Origin: CAIKZZ01 sp036742455
GTDB taxonomy: Bacteria; Pseudomonadota; Gammaproteobacteria; Steroidobacterales; Steroidobacteraceae
Direction: 5' to 3'
NCBI GenBank assembly: GCA_036742455.1
Contig: DAINQU010000008.1
Location: forward strand, 79,570 to 143,569
DNA: 64,000 bases
The notes beneath the pieces are model-generated. The model ran no database searches. It was given only the letters and a program-made list of their open reading frames with translations, and was not told the origin of the DNA. Shown here in pieces: positions 55,895 through 63,946 of the stretch (position 1 is its first letter; each line of letters begins with the position of its first letter). The position numbers and the translations under genes are program-made.

Positions 55895-55926
55895 CCGCGT
55901 CTGACGGCTACGTCCGTCAGACGCGG
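55895..55926. terminator. 13-bp hairpin between convergent genes
   Basis: Perfect stem CCGCGTCTGACGG (55895-55907) / CCGTCAGACGCGG (55914-55926), loop CTACGT. It follows the UrcA stop by six bases and contains the stop codon of the convergent lyase-like gene. No U-tract. Confidence 0.5.
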
Positions 55927-56561
55927 ATGTCTGCCTGCAAGAGACAACGGCATTCCCGCGCGAAGTCGATGGAGACGCGGGCGTGCACGCGGCCTTGACG
56001 ATCCTGAAAGCGCTGATGCCCTCGCAGGGTAAACACGCCTTCGTGCCAGATGTTCGGGTGGATGTAGAGCCCGTGCGTGCCGTCGAAGCGAAAGCAGACG
56101 AACTGCTCCGGCGTGACGTCATCGCCCGGCAGCGCGAGTGGGACGTAAAAGGGCGCCCGGTCCAGCGGGTAAAAGAGTTGCCCGCCGTCGGGATGGTAGT
56201 TGGCGTGCCAGAGCAACATTTGCGACGGTGCGCGCGTGTGCGACGCATCCGCGTGTTCCGGCAGGACGCCGTAGGCGAGCACGTAATGGCCGCCGACCGC
56301 ATCGTTGCGGCCATAGAGGATGTCGCCGTGCCACTCGCTGTGAAAAAGGCCTTCGGTGGTGCCGCCTTCATCGCCGGTGCCGTCGTCGACCGGGCGCCAC
56401 CCTTGGGCGGGCCAACGGACGATCTCGATGGGACAGGCGTCGGGCGTGTCGACCAGGCGACCGTAGCCGGTCAGCGTCTCGGCGGTGGCGTCGACCACAG
56501 GCATGCGCACGAGGCGTAAGCCGGCCGGCAGATTAGGGTTCAGGTAGTCGATCGCGCTCAT
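55917..56561 (-). CDS. Ureidoglycolate-lyase-like cupin protein
   Basis: A 214-residue protein. The middle and end follow the AllA pattern: PIEIVRWPAQGWRPVDDGTGDEGGTTEG, HADASHTRAPSQMLLWHANYHPDGGQLFYPLDRAPFYVPLALPGDDVTPEQFVCFRFDGTHGLYIHPNIWHEGV. The GTHGLYIHPNIWHEGVF segment corresponds to the conserved N-x-GVWHH end of the ureidoglycolate lyase fold. It lies five bases after an SdpI-like gene. A longer frame running upstream through that gene is not real. Without purine genes nearby, a role in allantoin use is only a possibility. Confidence 0.65.
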   Translation of the reverse strand: MSAIDYLNPNLPAGLRLVRMPVVDATAETLTGYGRLVDTPDACPIEIVRWPAQGWRPVDDGTGDEGGTTEGLFHSEWHGDILYGRNDAVGGHYVLAYGVLPEHADASHTRAPSQMLLWHANYHPDGGQLFYPLDRAPFYVPLALPGDDVTPEQFVCFRFDGTHGLYIHPNIWHEGVFTLRGHQRFQDRQGRVHARVSIDFARECRCLLQADIRV

Positions 56562-56566
56562 CGCAC

Positions 56567-57220
56567 TTACTCGCCGCCGTTCGGCGCGCGCGGTGAGATC
56601 CACCACGAGTACACGACGGGAACCAAAAAGGCGACCCCGCCGGCGCCAATCAGCACACCGAGTGCGTAGTGCGGCGCAACCACGGCCGTCACCACGAGCG
56701 CCAGACCCGCCGCCATCATCCACGGGCCTGCGATCCGGTGGGTGCGATTCCAGACGGTCGCGTCGGCCAAGGTCCACGGGGTGCGAATGCCGACGTAGAA
56801 GTTCTGGGAGATCTTGCCCATCCAATTGCCGAGGATCACGAAGAGCACGCCCACGGCGCAGAGCACTTGGGTGGGCATGTCGATGGGGGTGCCGAGCGCG
56901 ACGAGATCGACAAGGCCCGTCATCCAAAGGCCGAACCCGGCGATCACGGCAACGATGGCGCGAAAGACTCGACCGAAGGGCGTCATCGAAAAATTCGCGG
57001 GGGACAGCGCCGGCAGCACGCACAGCAGCAGGGAGGCCGGCGCAAAGACGAGCGGCAAAATCCACACGCCCCAGGGCTTGGGCAAGGTCGCGTCGACCGC
57101 GCCCGCGGCATTCCAATGCGTGGGCATGGGGTCGGGCAGATGACCGTACAGGGCTGCCTGCAAGGCGATCATGCTGAGCAGGGTGATGAGGGTGTGGCGG
57201 TAGTTACGCAGCCATTGCAT
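56567..57220 (-). CDS. SdpI family membrane protein
   Basis: A 217-residue polytopic protein. N-terminal DUF1648-like part (LYGHLPDPMPTHWNAAGAVDATLPKPWG, about 25-52), and SdpI signature GNWMGKISQNFYVGIRTPWTLADATVWNRTHRIAGPWM (about 131-168). Six hydrophobic segments. In Bacillus, SdpI gives immunity to the SdpC toxin and controls SdpR by membrane sequestration; the same regulator precedes it here, two bases upstream. No SdpC-like toxin gene is present. Confidence 0.87.
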   Translation of the reverse strand: MQWLRNYRHTLITLLSMIALQAALYGHLPDPMPTHWNAAGAVDATLPKPWGVWILPLVFAPASLLLCVLPALSPANFSMTPFGRVFRAIVAVIAGFGLWMTGLVDLVALGTPIDMPTQVLCAVGVLFVILGNWMGKISQNFYVGIRTPWTLADATVWNRTHRIAGPWMMAAGLALVVTAVVAPHYALGVLIGAGGVAFLVPVVYSWWISPRAPNGGE

Positions 57221-57222
57221 CG

Positions 57223-57489
57223 TCAGTCTCCAGTGCCCCGAAAGCGGAGGATTTCCGTGGCGAGGTCTTCCAGCACCGAGGTGTTGAGGGAATACACCCG
57301 CTGCGTGCCGCGCTTTTCACAGCGCACGAGTTCCGCCTCGCGCAGCAGTTTCAGGTGGTGGGAGAGGGTGCTCGCGCCAATGGCAAGCGGCGCGCCAATG
57401 TCGCTGGCCGTGAGCGACCCTTGGCGCAGGCGCTGCAAAATGGCGCGCCGCTGCGGATCGCTCAAGGCTCGGTAGACCGTGTCCCACAT
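57223..57489 (-). CDS. SdpR-type ArsR-family repressor
   Basis: An 88-residue winged helix protein. TVYRALSDPQRRAILQRLRQGSLTASDIGAPLAIGASTLSHHLKLLREAELVRCEKRGTQRVYSLNTSVLEDL covers the whole HTH and wing. The metal-binding ArsR residues (ELCVCDL) are absent, as in SdpR. It is the first gene of an SdpR-SdpI-AllA-like operon and probably represses it through the repeat at 57488-57512. Confidence 0.9.
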   Translation of the reverse strand: MWDTVYRALSDPQRRAILQRLRQGSLTASDIGAPLAIGASTLSHHLKLLREAELVRCEKRGTQRVYSLNTSVLEDLATEILRFRGTGD

Positions 57490-57513
57490 AATTTCGAAAT
57501 CTATCGAATTATA
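57488..57513 (-). promoter_or_regulatory. Promoter and operator of the sdpR operon
   Basis: Minus-strand TATAAT (57513-57508) 18 bases before the ATG, overlapping an inverted repeat TCGAATTAT (57504-57512) / ATAATTTCGA (57488-57497, one base inserted). The overlap of -10, operator and start codon fits autorepression. Confidence 0.55.
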
Positions 57514-57552
57514 GGCGACGGTACAAGGCCGTCGGCATGCCGGGAGTCGCCC

Positions 57553-59577
57553 TCAGTGCAGCGGGTGCAAATCCCACACGATGACCGCGTGCGCCGGCAG
57601 CGTGACGGTACGCGGACCGGTCACGGCGGCGGCCCCTTCGATCGCGGGACCGTGGCGTCGCGTGATCTGGAAACGGCGGGCGTGCCCCGATGGCACCTCG
57701 AGCAGCGCCGGCAGATCCAGCGTGTAGGTCTGCGGTCGATCGGCCGGATTGCGCAGCGCCACGATGGCGCCCTCTGGGGCCCACGACGCCCACCCGTACA
57801 CGGCGTCCCGCGCCGGGTCACCGCCGATCCAATGGCTGTCGCGCAGCACATCCGCGCGCTCGCGCGCCCACCGGGCGGCCTCGGCGAGCGTGTCCCATTG
57901 CGCCGCGCTGAGCAGATCCGGGGAGATGTAGAGCTCCTGCAGGCCGGTGCCGGAGGCAAAGTAGCTCCACACCTCGTCGGCAAAATCGTTGCCCGGATCC
58001 CGGTCGAGACCGCGCGCGTGGCGCGCGTAGATGATTCCGTGGAGCATCAGCGAGTTGAGCGGAAAGAGCGGCCCCTGGCGCACGATACCGCCGTAGGTGT
58101 CCGCGTCCCGGTAGGTGATCCAACGCTGACGATCGGTGCCGTGACCCAAGAAAGCGTGATCTTCGCCCCCGCGCCAAATGGAGTCGGCGCTCATGAGCCA
58201 GAACGGCGACGGCCACGTTCCGGTCGTAAGGTTGATGTACAGCGAGGGGCTGGCCGTGCGCAGGTCCGCGATCAGTTCCATGGCAGCGGCAAAATCGCTG
58301 TCGAACGCACTGCCCGGGGTCACTTTGTCGGGGCTGCCGGTACCGTCCAGTTTGAACTGGTTGACGCGGTAGCGGCGCACGAGATCCAACGTGGTGTCGT
58401 GGAAGAGGGGGTAGTAATGCGGGCCGCTCAGGGCGAGGCCTTGATCGTCGACCTCGTACCCACCGGCCCGACCCGCCGCCAAGCGCTGCTGGCGCGGCGG
58501 CCCGTAACCGCCCCACGGCGACAGCCACATTCCCGGCGCCGCCCCGAGCGCCGTCGTCGCCTCTTGCAGGTGCGTGAAGCCGTCTGGGAACCCGTCGTTG
58601 AATTGCCACAGACGATTGGGGTCATCCCAGCCGTCGTCGAACAGGAACGAATCGAGTGTCACGCCGCGCTGTTTGACGAGCTGCTCCCCGTACTGCGCGA
58701 CGACGGACAGGGCTTCTTTCTCGGTGTATCGGCTGAAATAGCCGATGTCGTACCAGGAGTTGTAATGCAGAAACGGTCGAAACGGATGCGCACGTTCGGC
58801 TTCGAGGTACGCCTCAAAACCGCGTCGGGGCGACTCCAACCCCGTGATGCCGGCCACCGTCGAGTACTGCACGACGACGCCGGCGCGGATCGGTAGGACG
58901 CGACGCACGATTGCGTTGGCGCGGCCCAGCACGACGATCGGTTCGGACATCGGGTGTTCGATGCCAAAGTAGCGGTCGCCGTCTTGGATCGGCGAGCCGC
59001 TCGCGGTGCCGGCGGTGGTGCCGTCACCGACCGCGACATCGAGGAGTTGCACCTTACTCACCGGCAGGTCCACCGTCGTGCGCAGGTCGTACAACTCGCG
59101 CACGTAGGCGGTGCCGTCGCGCAGGCGTGCCCGATAGTCGAGTTGCACCGTCCCGTCGGCGGAGGCCAAGACGGCATGGACCTCGGTCCCGTGACGGCGG
59201 TCGGCGGCGCGTGCGGCATCGGCGTGGACGGGTGCCGACTCGCAGGTCGGCGTCCCCACGAGATGCCATTGATCGCTATCGAGGATCGATCGATCGGACG
59301 CGGTGAGGCGCAGCAACGCGCCGTTCAGCGGTGCCGTGCGGCCTGTCCAGCGATTTTCCAATTCGTCCCGGCCGAGGGACGCCGCGCGATACGCGATTCG
59401 ATAGCGCAAGGCGTCGTTGCTGAGTTCCGGACCGTCGGCGGTGATCGCGCACGCGGCGACGCCGGGGGCGGCCGGCAAGGGCACGTCGGCCGCGCCGGCA
59501 GAGAGCGACCAAAGCGCCCCGGCGGCACACAGGGATAGACGGACGAAACGCTCAAAACGGCCCGACAGTGTCCACAT
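57553..59577 (-). CDS. Secreted clan GH-D-like glycoside hydrolase
   Basis: A 674-residue exported protein (signal peptide to about SAGAADV). It has a beta-rich N-terminal domain (about 50-260), a barrel starting near FLHYNSWYDIGYFSRYTEKEAL, with FDDGWDDPNRLWQFNDGFPDGF, GMWLSPWGGYG and VNQFKLDGTG (Asp near 412 in the position of the GH27/GH36 nucleophile), then SYINLTTGTWPSPFWL and a C-terminal beta domain. This is the alpha-galactosidase-like architecture (GH36/GH27, clan D); homologues are sometimes misnamed enterotoxin. The sugar substrate is unknown. No sugar transporter or regulator is adjacent. Confidence 0.78.
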   Translation of the reverse strand: MWTLSGRFERFVRLSLCAAGALWSLSAGAADVPLPAAPGVAACAITADGPELSNDALRYRIAYRAASLGRDELENRWTGRTAPLNGALLRLTASDRSILDSDQWHLVGTPTCESAPVHADAARAADRRHGTEVHAVLASADGTVQLDYRARLRDGTAYVRELYDLRTTVDLPVSKVQLLDVAVGDGTTAGTASGSPIQDGDRYFGIEHPMSEPIVVLGRANAIVRRVLPIRAGVVVQYSTVAGITGLESPRRGFEAYLEAERAHPFRPFLHYNSWYDIGYFSRYTEKEALSVVAQYGEQLVKQRGVTLDSFLFDDGWDDPNRLWQFNDGFPDGFTHLQEATTALGAAPGMWLSPWGGYGPPRQQRLAAGRAGGYEVDDQGLALSGPHYYPLFHDTTLDLVRRYRVNQFKLDGTGSPDKVTPGSAFDSDFAAAMELIADLRTASPSLYINLTTGTWPSPFWLMSADSIWRGGEDHAFLGHGTDRQRWITYRDADTYGGIVRQGPLFPLNSLMLHGIIYARHARGLDRDPGNDFADEVWSYFASGTGLQELYISPDLLSAAQWDTLAEAARWARERADVLRDSHWIGGDPARDAVYGWASWAPEGAIVALRNPADRPQTYTLDLPALLEVPSGHARRFQITRRHGPAIEGAAAVTGPRTVTLPAHAVIVWDLHPLH

Positions 59578-59643
59578 AATTCATCCCCGTATCCGCGCGA
59601 GGCGCCATCATGCCATCCGACGGGGTGTCGTGAGCGCTACTTG

Positions 59644-60876
59644 TCAGGTTTCGACGTCGACGTGGACGTGTTGCGCCACGCGATCCATCCAGCTCTGCAC
59701 GTGGCCGCCAATGCTATCGATCAGATGCGTGATGGCCGGCACGTGGTCGTAGCCCCAGTAAATCAGCGCGCACACCACCGCGAAGCCGACCACGGACTCG
59801 ATCAGGGAGAACGTGCTGCCCCATCCGGCCCGTCCGCCGACCGTTGGGAAGAGCAGCAGGCAAAGCAGTCGAAACGGCCAGGCGATGATCGCGAAGGCAA
59901 TCCACATGATCAGCACGACCGCCCAAATGGGTATCGCAGCCGGCCAGAGCAGGCCGAACATCGCGCCCGTGGTCATCAACGTCACAATGCCGATGACCCA
60001 TGCGAGAGCCAACCCGCCGAAGATCAGCACCAGCGGGATCATCAGCAACGCCGCCAGACAGCCGCCGAGGCCGGTGCGCGGGCGCGCGTTCGCAGTCGGT
60101 GTGGCGGCGGCGGCCGATGCGGGCGCCCCGGTGTTCGGCGCAGCGCCCGCCGCCTGACGGCGTCGACGGCGCGCGTCGACGCGGCTATAGCGCCAGCGGC
60201 GCAGCGACGCGCGAATCCCGGTGCTCGCGGCGGTCTTCGCTTTGTGCCATTCCGCTTTGAGCGTGGCCTTTTCCTGCTGCCAATCGCGTCCGGTGAGCGA
60301 GGCGGCTTCGCGACGCGCGCGCTCAACAAATTCCCGTGCGTTGAACGGCTCGCCGTGGGCCGCGGCGAGTTCCTCGGGCGTGCGGGCAACCGGCAGTATG
60401 ATGATCAGGCCGATATACAGTGCGCCGGCGAAGCCACCGCACAGCGTTAGCGCGACCACCGCGATGCGCACCCAGCTCACGTCCACGCCGAAGTAAGCGG
60501 CGAGGCCGTTGCACACGCCGGCGACCATTTCACCTTCTTTGATGCGGTACAAGCGGCGGCGGCGCGTGTAGGCGGGCGCGTCCGCGTGAGCCGCGGACGG
60601 TGACGGCTCGTTCGCCCCCGTGTCGGGCTCAACCGGCCCCATCTCGGCGAGCACCGCATCGATCTCCGAACGGGTCAGCACGGTCTTGTGCGGCCCGAGG
60701 AAGCGCTGGCTCTTTTCGGCGATCGCCTGTTCCAGATCGAGCAGGATCTCGGCCAGATCGCTGTTGCTCGCCAGGGCGATGCGCGCCGACTCGAGGTAGG
60801 CGGCGACGGCGTCGGCGGCATCCTCTTCGAGCGCGTAGGCGTTCCCGTTCAGGCTGATGGTGATGACTCGGCGCAT
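59644..60876 (-). CDS. PspC-domain membrane protein
   Basis: A 410-residue protein. A soluble N-terminal domain (MRRVITISLNGNAYALEEDAADAVAAYL, residues 1-85) resembles the region before PspC in phage-shock-like stress proteins. The PspC domain follows (RRRLYRIKEGEMVAGVCNGLAAYFGVDVSWVRIAVVALTLCGG, about 108-165). A basic Ala-rich linker leads to four further transmembrane segments (about 268-370) and a His/Val-rich end. It overlaps a PadR repressor gene by 28 bases, the typical PadR-PspC operon. Confidence 0.85.
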   Translation of the reverse strand: MRRVITISLNGNAYALEEDAADAVAAYLESARIALASNSDLAEILLDLEQAIAEKSQRFLGPHKTVLTRSEIDAVLAEMGPVEPDTGANEPSPSAAHADAPAYTRRRRLYRIKEGEMVAGVCNGLAAYFGVDVSWVRIAVVALTLCGGFAGALYIGLIIILPVARTPEELAAAHGEPFNAREFVERARREAASLTGRDWQQEKATLKAEWHKAKTAASTGIRASLRRWRYSRVDARRRRRQAAGAAPNTGAPASAAAATPTANARPRTGLGGCLAALLMIPLVLIFGGLALAWVIGIVTLMTTGAMFGLLWPAAIPIWAVVLIMWIAFAIIAWPFRLLCLLLFPTVGGRAGWGSTFSLIESVVGFAVVCALIYWGYDHVPAITHLIDSIGGHVQSWMDRVAQHVHVDVET

Positions 60877-61202
60877 GACGCAGTCCCCAGTTCGTTAAGG
60901 GTGGAGTGGAGGCGATCCCAGTAGGCTTGGAGTTCCGACAACTGATCGCGACCGGAATCGGTGAGGCGGTAGTACTTTCGGGGAGGGCCGAGGCCCGATT
61001 CCCGCCACTCGTAGTCGACGAGGCCTTCCCGCCGCAGGCGGCTGAGGAGGGGATAGAGCGTGCCTTCCTGCGTCGCGAAGTCGGTGGCGGCGAGCGCCTT
61101 CAGCAGGTCCGCGACGTACAGCGCGGGGCCGCCGAGTAACTTCAACACGACGAATTCAAGCAGTCCCTTGCGCAGCGGAGCGAGTTTGTGTTCGGTGTTC
61201 AT
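60849..61202 (-). CDS. PadR family transcriptional regulator
   Basis: A 117-residue winged HTH regulator. LAPLRKGLLEFVVLKLLGGPALYVADLLKALAATDFATQEGTLYPLLSRLRREGLVDYEWRESGLGPPRKYYRLTDSGRDQL is canonical PadR, with a short C-terminal dimerisation helix. The ATG at 61202 is chosen: a 24-base palindrome (61206-61229) sits just upstream and its right arm carries an AAGG ribosome site. It overlaps the PspC-domain gene and should repress it together with itself. Confidence 0.92.
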   Translation of the reverse strand: MNTEHKLAPLRKGLLEFVVLKLLGGPALYVADLLKALAATDFATQEGTLYPLLSRLRREGLVDYEWRESGLGPPRKYYRLTDSGRDQLSELQAYWDRLHSTLNELGTASCAESSPSA

Positions 61203-61205
61203 GAT

Positions 61206-61229
61206 GCTACCTTGTTGAGACAAGGTAGC
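61206..61229 (-). promoter_or_regulatory. PadR operator
   Basis: Perfect inverted repeat with arms GCTACCTTGT and ACAAGGTAGC around a 4-base centre, ending three bases before the padR ATG. Binding would block both transcription and ribosome access. Confidence 0.75.
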
Positions 61230-61246
61230 GGGTTCAAACCCGCTCG

Positions 61247-62800
61247 TCAAGGCGGAGCGATCGTAACGGCCTCCGGATGACCTTCCAGGTGGTACGACAC
61301 GATCGCGATCTCAAAGCGACCCAACGTCCGAGCCAAGGTATCCAGTCCGGAGGCCGGTCCGTCGTGCCCGGCGCTTCGGGCGAGGGCGATCCGCGCCGCG
61401 TCGGCCACCGCGCCGGCGTGCACCGCGGCATCCACCGCGATCCAGCGGTCGTTCGCCCACGCTTCCGTCCAGGCGTGGCCGATAAAGCGTGAATCCGAGA
61501 GGACGTAGCCGTAGACGACGCGGGACGGAAACCCGGCGGCGCGCAGCAAGGTCGCGGTGAGCGTGGCGTAGGCCACGCACGTGCCGCGGCGGCGGTGCAA
61601 GACGTCCAACGGCGCACCCGTCGCGAAGCCGGCGTCGAAGGAGAGGGTTTGCGCGACGAAATCAACGATCGCGGCGACGCGGTCAGGGTCGGCACGGTGG
61701 GGTTGGACCAGCGCCTGCGCGAGCGCGCGCAGTTCCGGCTGGTCGCTGTCGAAATACGCGTTGGGACCGCGCTCCGTCGCCTTCGGCGGCTGTCGCGAGG
61801 CCGCATCGCGGCCGGGGCGTTCGATCGTGACAACGACACTGCCGCCCGGGCCCGACTGGGCAATCTGCCCGGCTCCGCGGAAATCCGCCGGATCGAGCGC
61901 GCCGTGGTGGGGCTCAAGGCGCACGGTCAGTCGGTCAACCGCCCGCGCCGCGGGCACCGAGACGTTGGTGGTGACTTCGGCCGCAACGCCGATCGGCGCG
62001 CCTTCGATCGGTGCCGAGGACTGATCGTCCGCGACCCGTCGAACGACCAGATGGCCGAGCGGCGACTCTTCCTCGGAGTCGAGGAGTTCCCCGTCCGCAT
62101 CGAGTGTTTGGCGGACGTCACGATCCTCGGCGGCGTAATGATCGATCACCGCAAACGGCTGGCCGACGGTACGACCGTTCGCCAAGCGACGTTCGATCAC
62201 CACAGGCTCGCCGGTGTCGTCGGCCAATTCAACGTAGCGCACGTGATCGTGGGGGTGATGCAGGCCGGCGAGCGTGGCGCGGCGGAGGGCCTCGGGCCCG
62301 AGTACCGGTCCCGGCGCGTCTACGTCGGTCGCGTAGCGTTGTGCGGCGCCCCTGGGCGTCCGATGGACGTGGCGACCGTGAACGATCGCCTCAAAGCCGT
62401 AACCGTCCCCAGCCATCGCCCCGGTGACGGTGGCGCGGAGGAGCCCGGTTGCGTCTTCCTCATAGGTCGCGTGTTGTTCGACCTCGAGACGTTGTCCGGC
62501 ACGGAACAGCAGCAGGTGTTCCTCGCTCTGCGTGACGGTGCGGCCCGCGCGCTGCGTTACGGTGTCGGTCGCGGATCCGGCCGGGTGGCCGTCAAGCAGG
62601 ACGTCGTAGCGGCGGACGCTGTCGGCTTCGGCGCAGAAGCTTAGCGCCGCGATGACGAGGCCGAGTACGGCCGACAGTCCCCACCGACGTCGTATTGCCG
62701 GGCGCCCGTCGCGGACGCCGGTCGTGCACAGCCGGTGCCCCGAGCGGTCTTCCACGGGCGTTGCACGACAGTCATGGGAGAGGGGTAAGATCGGACACAT
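61247..62800 (-). CDS. Exported transglutaminase-like protein
   Basis: Up to 517 residues. An N-terminal hydrophobic segment (GLSAVLGLVIAALSFCAEADS) looks like a late signal peptide or anchor. The C-terminal transglutaminase-like core has Cys in RRRGTCVAYATLTATLLRAAGFPSRVVYGY, His in IGHAWTEAW and Asp in VDAAVHA, the papain-like triad. The middle part has repeated beta-type segments with RRYDVLLDGHPAGSATD. The start is uncertain: ATG 62800 overlaps the divergent phosphatase start, and GTG 62749 is an alternative. Transglutaminase-like cores in this setting may be proteases or amidases. Confidence 0.75.
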   Translation of the reverse strand: MCPILPLSHDCRATPVEDRSGHRLCTTGVRDGRPAIRRRWGLSAVLGLVIAALSFCAEADSVRRYDVLLDGHPAGSATDTVTQRAGRTVTQSEEHLLLFRAGQRLEVEQHATYEEDATGLLRATVTGAMAGDGYGFEAIVHGRHVHRTPRGAAQRYATDVDAPGPVLGPEALRRATLAGLHHPHDHVRYVELADDTGEPVVIERRLANGRTVGQPFAVIDHYAAEDRDVRQTLDADGELLDSEEESPLGHLVVRRVADDQSSAPIEGAPIGVAAEVTTNVSVPAARAVDRLTVRLEPHHGALDPADFRGAGQIAQSGPGGSVVVTIERPGRDAASRQPPKATERGPNAYFDSDQPELRALAQALVQPHRADPDRVAAIVDFVAQTLSFDAGFATGAPLDVLHRRRGTCVAYATLTATLLRAAGFPSRVVYGYVLSDSRFIGHAWTEAWANDRWIAVDAAVHAGAVADAARIALARSAGHDGPASGLDTLARTLGRFEIAIVSYHLEGHPEAVTIAPP

Positions 62801-63374
62801 GCCCCGAGAATACGCGAGCCTGCGCCGTAAGACGTTCTTCCTGCCGTTTTTGGTCGGCGGATTCCTCGGCATTTTGGTGCTCGCGTTGGGGTTCTGGTTA
62901 CACGGTCGCATCGTCTCGAGCGCGGCGACGACCTTGGTGGTCGTCACCCGGCACGCGGAAAAAGATCTGAGCGGAGGGGACGACCCCAACCTCACGGCCG
63001 AAGGGATGGCGCGTGCGGCGCGGCTCGCGGCCAACTTCCCCGGACGCGCCGGTCAGTTGGGCTTTGACCGTGTCTATGTCACGCAGTGGCGGCGAAGCGT
63101 GGAGACGGCCCGTCCGACGCTTGCGCAAAGCGGGGCTCTGCTGTCCCGCGTCGAGGCGGACGCACCCGCGGCGTTGGTGCAGCAAATTCGCACGCAAGAT
63201 GGCGGCCGGCGGGTACTGGTGGTTGCGCACAGCGACACGGTACCTGCGATCGTGCACGGCCTCGCGCCGACGGCGCAGATTCCGGAGATCGCCTCCACCG
63301 AGTACGGCACCGTCTACGTGATTGCGGTGCCGCGCACCGGTCAGGCGACCGTGCTCGCGATGCACATTCCCTGA
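62799..63374 (+). CDS. Histidine phosphatase family protein, membrane-anchored
   Basis: A 191-residue protein. One N-terminal transmembrane segment (about 12-36) is followed by a phosphatase domain with the RHG-type motif as TRHAEK (His52), RVYVTQWRRSVETARPTL, and the second His in VVAHSDTVPAIVHGL. The domain should be periplasmic. The SixA/PgaM-like length and TRHAEK form are common in Xanthomonadales. The ATG overlaps that of the divergent transglutaminase-like gene (CATG). Confidence 0.85.
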   Translation: MPREYASLRRKTFFLPFLVGGFLGILVLALGFWLHGRIVSSAATTLVVVTRHAEKDLSGGDDPNLTAEGMARAARLAANFPGRAGQLGFDRVYVTQWRRSVETARPTLAQSGALLSRVEADAPAALVQQIRTQDGGRRVLVVAHSDTVPAIVHGLAPTAQIPEIASTEYGTVYVIAVPRTGQATVLAMHIP

Positions 63375-63851
63375 TCAGGGGGTGAGGGCTGCCGGCGGAC
63401 GGAAGTCCTCTTCGTACACGCGGTAGTGCCCGTCGTGCATGCCGAGCCGCCGATACACCGCTTGCGCGGATTCGTTATGGTCCTCGACGTACAGGCGCAC
63501 ACCGCACACCGTTGGGTCCGCGGCGGCGAGTGAGCGGACGTGCGCGTAGAGGTGACGGTAGAGGCCGCGGCCGCGCAGGGACGGAATCACGTGCACGGAC
63601 GCAATCCACCAAAACCAGCCGTTGCGCCAATCGCTCCATTCGCGCTGCACGAGCAATTGGGCCGCGGGAGCGCCGTCGCACTCAGCAAGGAAGAAGCGGC
63701 CTTTGGTGGGGTCCTCCAGCGCACCCTGAACACCGGCCGTGACGAGCGCACGCTCGGGTGCACGTCCTTCGGTTTCCATCGCCATCCCGATATTGCCGTC
63801 GACGATGAAATCGCGATCTGCGAGTGTGGCAGGGCGTACAGTGACCTTCAT
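63375..63851 (-). CDS. GNAT family N-acetyltransferase
   Basis: A 158-residue acyltransferase. N-terminal VRPATLADRDFIVDGNIGMAMETEGR, then the acetyl-CoA loop VIPSLRGRGLYRHLYAHV (R/Q-x-x-G-x-G/A type) and VCGVRLYVEDHNESAQAVYRRLGMHDGHYRVYEEDF. These are the A and B motifs of GNAT. The ATG at 63851 has AGGAG seven bases upstream; an in-frame extension to 63911 is rejected because it runs into the tRNA promoter. Substrate unknown. Confidence 0.9.
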   Translation of the reverse strand: MKVTVRPATLADRDFIVDGNIGMAMETEGRAPERALVTAGVQGALEDPTKGRFFLAECDGAPAAQLLVQREWSDWRNGWFWWIASVHVIPSLRGRGLYRHLYAHVRSLAAADPTVCGVRLYVEDHNESAQAVYRRLGMHDGHYRVYEEDFRPPAALTP

Positions 63852-63905
63852 GCGGTGTCTCCTGAGCAGAACGCGGATAATAACGGCGTTGCGACGGGTT
63901 TGCGG

Positions 63906-63933
63906 TTGCAAGTGGCGCGGTCGGTGCTAGAAT
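63906..63933 (+). promoter_or_regulatory. Promoter of tRNA-Ala
   Basis: TTGCAA (63906-63911), 16-base spacer, TAGAAT (63928-63933), followed by the GC-rich discriminator GCGCGCC typical of stringently controlled stable-RNA promoters, 13 bases before the tRNA. Confidence 0.7.
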
Positions 63934-63946
63934 GCGCGCCTTGATT

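Noticed and set aside
55917..57116. A 399-codon frame covering the lyase-like gene and most of the SdpI gene as one fusion protein
   Set aside because: The first half is the wrong frame of sdpI, which itself is a perfect family match; the real lyase-like start is at 56561.
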